The translations under genes and the position numbers were made by a program. A DNA stretch of 64,000 nucleotides from Cohnella rhizosphaerae (GTDB lineage Bacteria; Bacillota; Bacilli; Paenibacillales; Paenibacillaceae), in the NCBI RefSeq assembly GCF_029525575.1, contig NZ_JAPDIA010000001.1:496001-560000 (forward strand), given 5' to 3'. Below are positions 1 through 9,305 of the stretch, piece after piece (positions within the stretch are counted from its first letter, which is position 1; each line of letters begins with the position of its first letter). The notes beneath the pieces are model-generated. The model was given only the letters and a program-made list of their open reading frames with translations, was not told the origin of the DNA and made no database searches.

Positions 1-194
1 CAGCCGACATGGCGCAGGCGATTCTGACCGGCCGCCCGCACCGCGCGAACGGCGAGCTGGCCTATCACGTGCTCGAGGCGATGCACGGCTTCCATGACGC
101 GGCGGAGCAAGGCGTACGCTACCGCATGCACAGCACGTGCGAGCGTCCGGAGCCGCTGCCGCTGGGCCTGCGCGAAGGCGAGCTCGACGCCTGA
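1..194 (+). CDS. Gfo/Idh/MocA-type oxidoreductase, C-terminal fragment
   Basis: Only the last 64 or so residues are in the window; the reading frame is open from base 3 to a TGA at 192-194, so the gene starts upstream. The tail carries the stretch GELAYHVLEAMHGFHDAAEQG followed by a proline-rich end (RPEPLPLGL), which is typical of the C-terminus of NAD(P)-dependent Gfo/Idh/MocA sugar oxidoreductases in Paenibacillaceae. These cytoplasmic enzymes oxidise or reduce sugars and inositols; the substrate cannot be read from this end. A strong terminator follows 8 bases after the stop, so this is the last gene of its transcript. Confidence 0.75.
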   Translation, partial: ADMAQAILTGRPHRANGELAYHVLEAMHGFHDAAEQGVRYRMHSTCERPEPLPLGLREGELDA

Positions 195-202
195 CCAAGA
201 AC

Positions 203-245
203 ACGACCCCGATGCCTCCTTTGCGGAAGCTTCGGGGTCGTTTTT
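203..245 (+). terminator. Rho-independent terminator of the oxidoreductase gene
   Basis: A perfect 10-bp stem, ACGACCCCGA at 203-212 and its complement at 232-241, encloses a 19-base loop and runs into five T residues (241-245). It lies just after the stop at 194 and reads in the plus direction. Confidence 0.9.
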
Positions 246-365
246 AGTTCGTAATCTGGATGAAGTCGACTTTGATCTTGCCGGCCGCCTTCATTTATCC
301 TTCTCCGCTCTCGTGGGAAACAAGTAAAAACGTATCGGAGATTCAGAAAAGAAAAGCGCCGCCCG

Positions 366-1712
366 TTACTTCCCGTTCTTGTCGATCAGCGCCTGAACCT
401 CGCCGAGCGCCTTGTCGATCGTTTTGTTGCCGAGCAGAATCTTGGGCAGCGCGTCCTGGAACAGCTTGATGCCCGCTTCGTCGCCCGGCGTATGCTCGAC
501 GATAAAGCCGTTCTCGGCCGCCTCCGCGTAGGCGCCCATAATCTTGTCGCCCTCGGGCGGCGTGTATCCCTTCGTGCTCGGCACGACGTCGCTGTCGGCC
601 AGCTGCTGGAACGTCGTCTCCGATGTCAGGAACTTGGCCAGCTGGATCGCCGCTTCCTGATGCTTCGTCTTCGCCGATACCGCGACGATGTTCGAGGCGC
701 CGCCGAGCGTGCGGCTCGGTTCGATGCCCTTCCAGGCCGGAAGCGCGTAAGCGCCGAGCTCGACGCCCTTCGGCATGTTTTCCTGCAAATATTGAACGAA
801 ATTTTCCGGCACGACCATGTACTGCGCCATCTTCTGCTGAACGAACAGCGCCTGCGTCTCGTCGATTCCGTTCGTCATGCCCGCCGGGTCGAAGGTGCCG
901 TCGTCCCACAGCTGCTTCAGCTTCTGAACCGCTTCCACGAATCCCGGATCCGTCACCTTCGCCTTGCCCGTCAGGAAGTCGTCGGTCGTGACGTCTCTCG
1001 TCGACTGATCGAGCAGGAAGCGCAGCCACCAGTCTCCCCAACCGACTTTGTTGGCGTAGGACATTGGGATGAGGCCCGCTTCCTTGAGCTTTTTGTTGTT
1101 GGACTCGAACGCGTCCAATGTCTGCGGAGCCGTCAGTCCAAGCCCGTCGAACAGCGTCTTGTTGTAGACGACGACGACGCTGACCGCACCGAACGGAACG
1201 CCCCATACGTGATTCGCCGCATCGACTTCCGAGGTCAGACCTGAGTTCATATTGGTTACGAGCACGGGATTGATCGTATCCCCCCACTTGTCGGCCTTAT
1301 CGTAGGCGGGCGTCTGGAACGCGTCCTTGAGGTCCAGTATGTCGTTCGTCTTGATCAGAGACTCGAACGTAACCCCTTGGGTGCCGAATACGTCCGGCAG
1401 CTCGTTGGACGCGGTCAGCGTCTTGATTTTGTTGTTGTAGGCATCGCCTGCGGCCACATATTCGTAATCGACCTTAATGCCGGGATTCTCGTCCTCGAAT
1501 TTCTTGAGCAGCTCCGGCTTCAAGTAAGACCACCAGGAAATGAATTTTAACGTTACGTCCTCTTCGGCCGCCGCGCTCCCGCTTGCCTTCCCGCTCGGCG
1601 CGGCTCCGGACGCGGCGGCGTCCTCGCCGTTCTTGCCGCTTCCGCAGCCCGTCAGCGCGCCCGTCATTCCCAAGAGCAGCGAGAGCGCGAGCAGCGTTCC
1701 CCTCTTCTTCAT
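366..1712 (-). CDS. ABC sugar transporter, solute-binding lipoprotein (CUT1 type)
   Basis: A 448-residue family 1 extracellular solute-binding protein. The N-terminus has a basic start, a hydrophobic stretch and a lipobox (LTGC) with the lipidated cysteine at residue 23, then a Ser/Gly/Ala-rich linker before the mature domain, which begins near DVTLKFISWW. It would bind an oligosaccharide outside the membrane and hand it to the permeases encoded at 5233-6964. The start is supported by GGAGG about 6 bases upstream. It lies 135 bp behind the response regulator gene, so it is probably the last gene of the operon, possibly with extra transcription from its own promoter. It is intact, unlike most neighbours. 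The substrate is unknown. Confidence 0.93.
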   Translation of the reverse strand: MKKRGTLLALSLLLGMTGALTGCGSGKNGEDAAASGAAPSGKASGSAAAEEDVTLKFISWWSYLKPELLKKFEDENPGIKVDYEYVAAGDAYNNKIKTLTASNELPDVFGTQGVTFESLIKTNDILDLKDAFQTPAYDKADKWGDTINPVLVTNMNSGLTSEVDAANHVWGVPFGAVSVVVVYNKTLFDGLGLTAPQTLDAFESNNKKLKEAGLIPMSYANKVGWGDWWLRFLLDQSTRDVTTDDFLTGKAKVTDPGFVEAVQKLKQLWDDGTFDPAGMTNGIDETQALFVQQKMAQYMVVPENFVQYLQENMPKGVELGAYALPAWKGIEPSRTLGGASNIVAVSAKTKHQEAAIQLAKFLTSETTFQQLADSDVVPSTKGYTPPEGDKIMGAYAEAAENGFIVEHTPGDEAGIKLFQDALPKILLGNKTIDKALGEVQALIDKNGK

Positions 1713-1847
1713 GCAATCTCCTCCATAGGTCGTTTGAACACGAGCCTATCGTAGCATCGCCCCCGGCGGCTGAGAACTCGACAGCCTTCGGAATGATTGC
1801 TCTTTTTTCGGATAACTCGCCCGCTTCCCGACATCTTCCCGTCTCCG

Positions 1848-3473
1848 TCAAATCTTGCGTATCCCTCTCCAGCTCTCCCGGTATTCAAGCGGCGTGCAGC
1901 CGACCTTGCTCTTGAACACCTTCGTGAAATGCGCCGGCGTCGCGTATCCGACCTTCTCGCAGATTTCGAACGAAGGCTTGTTCGTCTCGCGCAGCAGCTT
2001 CTTCGCCCTGTCCATCCGCACCTGGATGACGTAATCGACGAACTTCACGCCCATATGCTGCTTGAACTGCTCGCTCAGATAAGTGGGGTACAGACCGACG
2101 ACGTCCGCCACTTCGGCAAGCGTCAGATCGCTTTGATAGTGCTCGTGAATATAGTTGACGGCATCGGTAATAAAGGTCGGCTTGATCTGCCGGGCATGCT
2201 CCCGAACAAGGCTCGACAACGCCGCAAGCTTGTGCCGCACTTCGCGCTCGAGCATGCGCCATGTCGGACAACGCCGCAGTTCTTCCAGCAGCTTGCCCAG
2301 GTCGGCAGTTCCCGGTTCGCCCGTCCGTACGACGCCCTTGGCTTCCAGCATGCTTTCCACGCGAAGAAAAAGCCGGAGCACGATATCCAATAGAACCTCG
2401 GGATGAATGCCCGCTTCGTACAGATCGTCCATGAAGACGCCAAGCTCCTTCTCCAGTGTCTCGGCATCGCCCAGCATCGTGGCCGTTACGACCTTGTGGA
2501 AAGCGTCCGGCTGCACGTTCCACTGGCGCTGAAGGCGCTGCGAAGCTTCATAGTCGATCACCCGGCCCGTACCGATCGTCAGCCGCGCCCGCAGCGCGGC
2601 CTGAACCTCGAGCAGCAGCTTCGGCATGTCGGAAAACCTCTCCGCCCCCGAGCTGACGCCGATCGTGACCGGATATTGGACGTGCGAGGATAAAATCGCG
2701 AGCAATTGCTTAAGCGCATCCATCATCTCGCTCTCCCGCTCTCCTTCTCCCGTCGGCACGAAAAACAGCAGCACGACGAAGTCGTCTTGCCCTTGCCAGG
2801 CGGTACCTCGAACGAGTTCTTGCTGAAAGAGCGCTTCTTCCGCCATTTTGCGGACAAAATACTGGAACAGCATCCGATCCGCCTGCCGGAAGCGGCCGTC
2901 GGCCTTCTCGTCGATCGCCACGCCGGCTGCGAAAAAGCGGAACGCCCCTTCCGCAATGCCGAAGCCGTTCTCCAGGAATGCGCGAGCCTCGGGCGCGACG
3001 CCCGGATTGTGATGGAACAAGGCGTTCAGCAGATGATCCTGATGAATGGACGCAATCATCGGAGACTCCCGCTTGCCTTCATTCGCGATGGCCGCCAGCT
3101 TTTTCTGCTGCCGGATCCGCTCCAGCACTTCTTGCAGCTCATTCTTGATGAGCGGCTTAAGCAAATAATCGACCGCTCCCTCGCGCATCGACCGCCTGAC
3201 ATAATCGAACTCGCCGTAGCCGCTCATGACGACCGTCTGAATATGCGGACAAAGCCGGGCCAGCTCGGCGATCAGATCCAGACCGTCTTTGCCGGGCATG
3301 CAAACGTCCGTAATCAGCACGTCGACGTCGGCGCCCTCCCGAAGGCAGTATGACAAAGCCTCTTCTCCGTCCGAACAGGACGCGACGATCTCGTCAGACG
3401 CCTCCATCTGCCGGATGATATAAGCCAGACCTTGTCGAATGAGCTTCTCATCGTCCGCGATTACGATCTTCAT
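1848..3473 (-). CDS. YesN-like response regulator, REC plus AraC helix-turn-helix
   Basis: A 541-residue regulator. Residues 1-120 form a receiver domain with the acidic pair D7-D8, the probable phospho-acceptor D56 (in ITDVCMPGKDG) and the conserved lysine in YLLKPL. A central region of unassigned fold follows, then a C-terminal AraC-type DNA-binding domain (about 440-535; LTLAEVADVVGLYPTYLSEQF and a second helix-turn-helix ending PLEYRESW). The ATG at 3473 overlaps the stop of the sensor kinase by the sequence ATGA once an extra base at 3488-3492 is removed. As given, the two genes read as one frame, which I consider an artefact. It probably activates the flanking transporter genes when phosphorylated. 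Confidence 0.92.
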   Translation of the reverse strand: MKIVIADDEKLIRQGLAYIIRQMEASDEIVASCSDGEEALSYCLREGADVDVLITDVCMPGKDGLDLIAELARLCPHIQTVVMSGYGEFDYVRRSMREGAVDYLLKPLIKNELQEVLERIRQQKKLAAIANEGKRESPMIASIHQDHLLNALFHHNPGVAPEARAFLENGFGIAEGAFRFFAAGVAIDEKADGRFRQADRMLFQYFVRKMAEEALFQQELVRGTAWQGQDDFVVLLFFVPTGEGERESEMMDALKQLLAILSSHVQYPVTIGVSSGAERFSDMPKLLLEVQAALRARLTIGTGRVIDYEASQRLQRQWNVQPDAFHKVVTATMLGDAETLEKELGVFMDDLYEAGIHPEVLLDIVLRLFLRVESMLEAKGVVRTGEPGTADLGKLLEELRRCPTWRMLEREVRHKLAALSSLVREHARQIKPTFITDAVNYIHEHYQSDLTLAEVADVVGLYPTYLSEQFKQHMGVKFVDYVIQVRMDRAKKLLRETNKPSFEICEKVGYATPAHFTKVFKSKVGCTPLEYRESWRGIRKI

Positions 3474-5208
3474 GCGGACTCGTCCCTCCCCCTCTCCGGG
3501 AACGATCAGCCTTACGACCGTTCCGATATGCGGCTGGCTGGAGAGCTCGATCCCGTATGGCTGGCCCCATTGCAGCCGAATTCGATTGTGCACGTTGACG
3601 AGGCCGACCGAGTCTCCCTCGCTCGCCCCGATTTGCAGCAACCGGTTCAATTCGTGCAGCCGTTCGTTCCCGATCCCGGCCCCGTCGTCGACGATCTCGA
3701 TCGACGCGCCCTGATCCGCGGCGCAGACCCGGACGCGGATCGTCGCGCTCCGCGGCGCCTTCAAAGGCGCGAAGCCGTGCTTGAAGCAATTCTCGACGAT
3801 CGTCTGAAGGGACAGCTTGGGAACCTGCGCGCCCTCCGCTCCCGCGGCGATCTCCCAGTAGACCCGCAGCGTGCCGTCGAACCTGATCTCCTGCAGGAGC
3901 AAGTATTGCTTGAGCAGCATGATCTCCGTCCGGATCGGAACGAGCGTCTCGAATTCGGTGGCTGCCCGGAACAGCACGCCAAGCGCGCGCGCCATCTCGG
4001 CCGCTTCCGAGGACCGCTGCATCTCGGCGACCATGCTGATCGCCTCGAGCGTGTTGTACAGGAAGTGCGGATTAATCTGCGCGTGCAGCGCCCTCAGCTC
4101 CGCTTCCTTGTGGGCCAGATCGGACAAGTAGACATGATCGATCAACGTTTGCAGCTGTCCGGACATCGAATTGAAGCCTTGCGCCAGCTCCGCCGCCTCG
4201 TCCTTGCCCCGTACCTTGACTCTCGTATGAAAAAAGCCTTTCTCCATTTTGCGCATCGCGTTGCGAACGGACCGGATCGGCCTCACGATGCCGAGCGCAA
4301 GCATATAGGCGACCAGGATGGAGAAGAGCACGCATAGCGCCCCGGCCGCGAGCATCCAGAAGCGTACCGCGCGAATATTTTCCGTCAACGCGCGATAAGG
4401 CAAGTAAGCGGCGAGCGACCACTCCGACTGCTGCGGGGGAGGCGTAGGTGACCAGCGTGCCGCCGTCTTCGAACGGAAGGTTCAGCGACCGGATCCGCGC
4501 GGGCGACAGCTCGAAGGCGTCGTTCTTCCAGCGCCCCGACTTGTCGTAGACCGGAAGCCGGCGATCCCACAGCGCGACGATATCCTGCTGCGGCAGCTGA
4601 GCGCCGGCAATCATCCCCTCGAGACCTTCCGTTCCGATGCTCAGCACGATAGCGCCGAGAAAGCGGTGAGACGGATCGTTCACTTTCCGGATCAGATAGA
4701 TCGGTTCCTTGTCCGCCTCCTTCTCCACGATCCATTCTCTCCCGGAGGCAAGAAGACGTTCCTCCATCCCCTCTAGCCGAGAAATGGCGATACGTTCGTC
4801 CGACCGATGGCTGGCGAACAGCTCCCCGGAAGCCGTGTAGAGATAGACGGATTCCAGATCGCGCTTCTGGTTGAGCAAGTCGTTCAGGTAATGGTCGATT
4901 CGCTGCGCCTGCATGTAGGCTTCCATGGAACCCGACACGGTCTCCCCTGCCGCTCTCCGCTTCAAAATGCGAAGCAGATTGCGATCGTCGTCCAACTGCG
5001 TATCCTCCGTCATGACCGAAGCGGCAAGACGGACCAGGTCGGTAAAGTAAGCGTCGACCTCCGAATTCAGGAGCCGCACCGTCCGCTCGATCGAGACGGA
5101 AACTTCCTTTTCCATGCTTTGTTTAAACAGGTAATAGGCCACGGAAGAAACCAGCAGCGTAGGGAGAACGATTAACAGGATGTACGTGCCCAGCAGCCTC
5201 TTGACCAA
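3470..5208 (-). CDS. YesM-like sensor histidine kinase (frameshifted twice)
   Basis: Corrected length about 578 residues. It has an N-terminal membrane helix (about 7-26), an extracellular sensor region, a second membrane helix (about 283-305), a HAMP segment, a His_kinase domain with the phospho-accepting histidine near residue 380 (QINPHFLYNTLE), and a HATPase_c domain (VENCFKHGF, then DDGAGIG). Two single-base insertions are inferred. One is in the G5 run at 4435-4439, whose removal gives YASPQQSEWSLAAYLPYRA. The other is in the C5 run at 3488-3492, whose removal restores a TGA at 3470-3472 overlapping the regulator start. The gene lies between the permeases and the regulator, so it probably senses the transported sugar or its binding protein. 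Confidence 0.88.
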
Positions 5209-5232
5209 CGCTCTCCCTCCGGTCTGTCGCCT

Positions 5233-6052
5233 TTATCCTTTTACGGCGCCTTCGGACAATGCTTGTACGAAATACTTTTGCAGAACGACATATACGAGAA
5301 TAACGACGATCGACGTAATGACCATGCCGGCGAATACCGGACCGAAGCCGTACACGTACTTTTTGGATGCCATCTGGGCCATGCCCACCGCGATCGTATA
5401 CATCTTCGGATTCGTATTGGAGATGAACGCCCACATGTACTCCGACCACACGCCGATGAATTGCAGGATGCAGAGCGTAGCGACCGTCGGCATCGTGAGC
5501 GGCAGCAGAATCCGGCAGAACGTCCGCCATTCCCCGCACCCGTCGATCTTCGCCGATTCGCTAAGCTCGTTCGGCAGTCCCGCGAAGGCGGATTGCATCA
5601 ACAGAACGCCCATCGGCACGATGGATGCGATGTAGGGGCCGATCATCCCGGCATACGTATTGAGAAGGCCCAGGTCCCGGTTGATAAAGAACACGGGAAG
5701 CAGCAGAACGGGGGAAGGAACGAACAGCACGAGCGCGAAGAGAACCTGAAGCGATCGCCGCCCCCCTGAACCGGATCTTGCCGAACGCATAGCCCGCCAC
5801 GATGCACACGGACACCCCGCCGACCAGGCTCGCCAGCGTTACGAGCACCGTATTCGCGTAATACGTGGCGAAGTTCGCCTGCTTCCAGGCCGTTCCGTAA
5901 TTTTCCCATATATACCGTCCGGGCAGTCCCCATTGGTTCCCGAAAAAATCGGCGTCCGTCTTCAGCGACTGCAGCACGACCCATAGAAGCGGATAGAGCG
6001 ACGTTGCGGCGAAAAGAGCGACGACGGCGGTCATCCATGTACGCTTGATCAT
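5233..6052 (-). CDS. ABC sugar transporter permease, MalG/AraQ type (frameshifted)
   Basis: An inner-membrane permease of about 272 residues with roughly six membrane helices. The EAA loop is visible as ESAKIDGCGEWRTFCRILLPL, and the C-terminus ends GAVKG, usual for this subunit. The ATG at 6052 overlaps the stop of the preceding permease (ATGA), so the two are translationally coupled. One extra base in the C6 run at 5761-5766 breaks the frame; removing it gives GKIRFRGRRSLQVLFALVLF, which joins the two halves properly. The HK gene starts 24 bases after the stop. No ATPase gene is present in the operon. Confidence 0.9.
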
Positions 6053-6964
6053 CCCTCTTGCCCTCCCGTCCGCTCGTTCGTCCCGTTCCTGGACCTGAAA
6101 ATCAAGCCGACCAAACCGACAATCGCGGTGACGATGACGAACACCATGAACGCGACGGCATTGGCATAGCCGTAATGATTCTCTTGAAATCCGAGCTTGT
6201 AGACAAGCGTGGAAGCGATCTCCGTAGAGCCGATCGGTCCTCCCTGCGTCATAATCCAGACGATGTCGAACGAACGGAAATCGTTGGCGATCGATATAAT
6301 TGACAATAACATAATTGTCGGAAGCATAAGCGGCAGAATAATATGCCAAATGGACCTTATTCCGGTGCATCCGTCGATCTTCGACGCTTCAAGCAATTCC
6401 TTGGGAATTTTAAGCAGACTCCCGAGCAGAATGAGCATATCGAAGGGAATCGTTCTCCATACCCATACGAGGATTACGGATAGCAGCGATGTATCCTGAC
6501 TGCCCAGCCAGACGCGCTGCCAGGAATCGAGGCCGACCGCCGCCAGCAATTGGTTCAGCATCCCGATCGTCGGTTCGAAGATCAGAGACCAGATTACGGC
6601 GGACACTGCCAGAGGAATGATATAGGGGGAGGAAAAGCACGACGTTGAACCATTTCCAGGCGAACACGCCGCGAAACAAGAAGTAGGCGAGCGCGAAAGC
6701 GACGCTCATCGAGACGACAAGCTCGACGGCCATAAGGATCAGATTGTGGCCCATTGCCTCATAGAACCGGGAATCCCGGAACCCCGCGGCGAAATTGCCA
6801 AAACCGATAAAGTCGCTGAGCGGCCCGACGCCGTCGTAATCGTAAAAACTCATTTGAAGCGATTTGATGAGCGGAAATACCAGGTACAGCACGAAAAAAA
6901 ATAGTGCCGGAAAAATCATTGCGTACGCCAGCAATTGCTTCTTGTCAGCCCGTCCGGGAAGCAT
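6049..6964 (-). CDS. ABC sugar transporter permease, MalF/UgpA type (frameshifted)
   Basis: A permease of about 304 residues, first gene of the operon. It has an N-terminal helix (YAMIFPALFFFVLYLVFPLI), five further helices and the cytoplasmic EAA loop (EASKIDGCTGIRSIWHIILPL). I chose ATG 6964 over the GTG nine bases upstream because AGAAGGG lies 8 bases before it. One extra base in the G5 run at 6625-6629 interrupts the gene; deleting it gives LFLPYIIPLAVSAVIW, the normal family sequence. It pairs with the second permease to form the channel of a CUT1 importer. Confidence 0.9.
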
Positions 6965-6993
6965 GGAAATCACCCTTCTCTCAAAGTGACTTC

Positions 6994-7022
6994 AGTATAA
7001 GCTCACCTCCCGGCGCCAACAA
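6994..7022 (-). promoter_or_regulatory. Probable sigma-A promoter of the sugar importer operon
   Basis: On the minus strand TTGTTG (7017-7022), a 17-base spacer and TATACT (6994-6999) precede the first permease gene by about 30 bases. The rest of the gap 6965-7132 shows no other clear element. Confidence 0.6.
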
Positions 7023-7132
7023 CGATACAGCTTTCTGATCCCTTGCGTATTTTTCGGATTGGCCGGTTCGACGCTTCCGCGTTGCCGATGGACCGCGGGC
7101 GCATGGAGATGAAACGGGCGGCACCGCTGCTC

Positions 7133-7840
7133 CTACGGCTGCCGTCTTCCCCTCACGCCGCGCCTCATCCCGCGAATCCGCTGCTTGGCGTCCGCGCTCA
7201 CCCGGTAAGACTCCACGATTTTCTGCAGCGACTTGTTAAACGTAAAATCGTCGAGCGCGCATCCGGCGAGATAGGACTCCGTCCGCTCCGGGAACTTCAC
7301 GTAGCACATCGAGATCGCCCACGCGACCGCCATTTTGACGTAATAGCCTTCATGCGATACTTCGTCCATCGACTTCAGCACGTCATCTACGTAGACTTCG
7401 TCGATAAAGTGTTCGAGCAGCATGACGACGCCGAAGCGGATGTCGTACTCCCGCGCGGACTTCAAGTATGGTTGAAGAAACGCCCATACGGCCGCCTGAT
7501 TGCGCCGCGCGAACTTGAGACCGAGGCAGAAGCGGTCGCATACCGACCAATTGTCGATTTTCGGCACGAAATCCGCGATGTACCGAAGCCGTTCCGCCGG
7601 CTCCATTTCGGCATAACCGATGATCATCGCCTGGAGCATGATTTCCTCAAAATAGTCGTTCCCCGCGGCTGCCAGCCACGCCCGCCAGTCGTCCCGCGCC
7701 GCCGCGATCGCGATACGCCGCAAGGCCGGCAGGCGGACGCCCATCAAGTTGTCGATGTTCGGAATAAGCGATGAAGCGAATTTTTGATAGCCCGGCTCGG
7801 CTAAAGCCTCCAGTTGTTCTCGAATGGATTGTCCGTTCAT
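7133..7840 (-). CDS. alkD: DNA alkylation repair enzyme, AlkD-like HEAT-repeat glycosylase
   Basis: A 235-residue all-helical protein. Family landmarks are NIDNLMGVRLPALRRIA near the N-terminus, IDNWSVCDRFCLGLKFA in the middle, and VKMAVAWAISMCYVKFPE further on. AlkD proteins excise positively charged alkylated bases such as 7-methylguanine and 3-methyladenine from DNA in the cytoplasm. I chose the ATG at 7840 because AAAGGGGAG stands 6 bases upstream; an in-frame start 15 codons earlier has no such site. It is a single gene between unrelated neighbours. A second alkylation-repair gene lies at 22607. Confidence 0.9.
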   Translation of the reverse strand: MNGQSIREQLEALAEPGYQKFASSLIPNIDNLMGVRLPALRRIAIAAARDDWRAWLAAAGNDYFEEIMLQAMIIGYAEMEPAERLRYIADFVPKIDNWSVCDRFCLGLKFARRNQAAVWAFLQPYLKSAREYDIRFGVVMLLEHFIDEVYVDDVLKSMDEVSHEGYYVKMAVAWAISMCYVKFPERTESYLAGCALDDFTFNKSLQKIVESYRVSADAKQRIRGMRRGVRGRRQP

Positions 7841-7968
7841 GTCAGGCTCCCCTTTACCTCGTGCTATATTCCAACGTCTCATCATAACGCAATGCCCGCG
7901 CCAAGAGATGCCGATCCGAATAGAACCGCAAGATTTTTAAAATGGTTCGCCAGCCAACCCGATCCCTG

Positions 7969-9153
7969 CTATACGCGTTCGGCGCCTCTCGGCGCCGCCG
8001 TAGACGCCCGAACGATAAGCCGCGTCGGGATGCGGACCATGCTTCGCTCCTGATTCGGATTCCCGAATAGCGACAGCAGGCGGCTTCCCGCTTCAAATCC
8101 GATCGTATCCCCTTGCTGCGCCACGCAAGTCGGAGGAATACGGGAAGCGTCGGCATGGTCGTAATCGTCGAAAAAGACGACCGACAAGTCGTCGGGCACG
8201 CGCATGCCGGCCGCTTCCGCGGCGCGGATGGCCATTTGGCCGATATGCTCGTTGACGGCGAACAGGGCCGTCACGCCCGGCGAAGACGCGAGAAAAGCCG
8301 CGATCGCGTCCGGCTCCGCGCGTTCCAGCACGAGACTGCGGTCGAGCGCGGCGCCGTAGTCGTTGAGCGCCTGGCGAAAGCCTTCCAGCCGCTCCTCCAG
8401 GCTAGTCGTGCCCTCGTATGGCGTCGTCACGAAGCCGATCCGCCGATGGCCGAGCCGCAGCAGATGCTCCGTCGCCTCGTACGCGCCGGCGATATGATCC
8501 GAGCAGACGCAGTGCGTCGGCACGCCGCGCACGTATCGGTCGATGACGACGATCGGGTAACGATCCAGCGTAAGCCGCAGCATCTCTTCGCTGTACGTTC
8601 GCCCCTCGGCGGGGTACACGATCACGCCGCGCGCGCCGGCCCGGAGCGCCTCCCGCAGCTTGATCTCCTCCTTCTCCTGGGAGTCGTCCGTCGTCAGCAG
8701 CAGCATTCTGAACCGCGACGGCTCGAGCGCCCGCTCCACGCCCGCGAGCAAGCTGTTCGTCAGCATGCCCCGCAGCCTTGGCAGAATTACCGCTACCGTC
8801 TGAAGCTCGCGATCGCCCGAAGCGCCTCTGCCGGAATCGTACTTCGCAGGCTCGCCTTTCCCCGCTTCCTCCGCCACGAAGCTGCCTCTGCCTTGTACGC
8901 GAAAAACGACGCCCTCCTCCGCCAGCTTGTCCATGGCGCCGCGAATCGTAATCCGGCTGACGTCGAACTGCTTGCAAAGCTGATTTTCCGATGGCAGCCG
9001 TTTGCCCGGCTTCCATTTTCCCGAACGAATCTGGTCGCGCACGTAGGATTCGATCTGGGCGTACAACGGCGTACGCTTGTCGCTCCGGCGTTCCCGGTCG
9101 CAGCTTAACCCAGCGCCTTCGCCGCGGTCTTCCGCCCTGTCCTTATCGTCCAT
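7969..9153 (-). CDS. GntR-type repressor with LacI-like ligand domain (AraR family)
   Basis: A 394-residue transcription factor. The N-terminal winged helix of the GntR family (about residues 28-95: PLYAQIESYVRDQIRSGKW, LPSENQLCKQFDVSRITIR) is joined to a periplasmic-binding-protein-like sensor domain (from VAVILPRLRG) as in AraR. I chose the ATG at 9153, with AGGAGG 7 bases upstream, over an in-frame TTG at 9159. It is transcribed away from the GH38 gene at 9306. The gap holds a promoter and a palindrome, so it most likely represses the mannosidase until a mannose-containing ligand binds. The ligand is inferred from the neighbour only. Confidence 0.92.
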   Translation of the reverse strand: MDDKDRAEDRGEGAGLSCDRERRSDKRTPLYAQIESYVRDQIRSGKWKPGKRLPSENQLCKQFDVSRITIRGAMDKLAEEGVVFRVQGRGSFVAEEAGKGEPAKYDSGRGASGDRELQTVAVILPRLRGMLTNSLLAGVERALEPSRFRMLLLTTDDSQEKEEIKLREALRAGARGVIVYPAEGRTYSEEMLRLTLDRYPIVVIDRYVRGVPTHCVCSDHIAGAYEATEHLLRLGHRRIGFVTTPYEGTTSLEERLEGFRQALNDYGAALDRSLVLERAEPDAIAAFLASSPGVTALFAVNEHIGQMAIRAAEAAGMRVPDDLSVVFFDDYDHADASRIPPTCVAQQGDTIGFEAGSRLLSLFGNPNQERSMVRIPTRLIVRASTAAPRGAERV

Positions 9154-9218
9154 CGGCAATCCTCCTTTCTCGAATATTACCTATATACAACTTTATGCTC
9201 AATCACTTCGAATAACCG

Positions 9219-9247
9219 TTTACATTCAATCCAAGCAAATATATGAT
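9219..9247 (+). promoter_or_regulatory. Sigma-A promoter of the alpha-mannosidase gene
   Basis: TTTACA (9219-9224), a 17-base spacer and TATGAT (9242-9247) give a near-consensus promoter reading toward the gene at 9306. The predicted start, near 9254, falls inside the palindrome that follows. Confidence 0.75.
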
Positions 9248-9252
9248 CCATG

Positions 9253-9279
9253 TATAACAAGTCATCACAAACTTGTATA
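9253..9279. promoter_or_regulatory. Candidate operator for the GntR/AraR-type repressor
   Basis: An imperfect palindrome with arms TATAACAAGT (9253-9262) and ACTTGTATA (9271-9279), eight bases apart, overlaps the expected transcription start of the mannosidase. A TATACAA half-site also lies at 9184-9190 near the repressor's own start. AraR-type proteins recognise TTGTAC-like half-sites, which fits. Binding by the adjacent regulator is inferred from position. Confidence 0.55.
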
Positions 9280-9305
9280 TTTGTATTATAAGGAGAATCG
9301 GAGCC

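Noticed and set aside
1848..4403. Apparent fusion of histidine kinase and response regulator in one 851-residue protein
   Set aside because: Removing one base from the C5 run at 3488-3492 restores a TGA that overlaps the regulator ATG, the normal arrangement for such pairs.
7969..9153. Classification of the regulator as a LacI-family protein
   Set aside because: The C-terminal domain is LacI-like but the DNA-binding domain is a GntR-type winged helix at the N-terminus, as in AraR.
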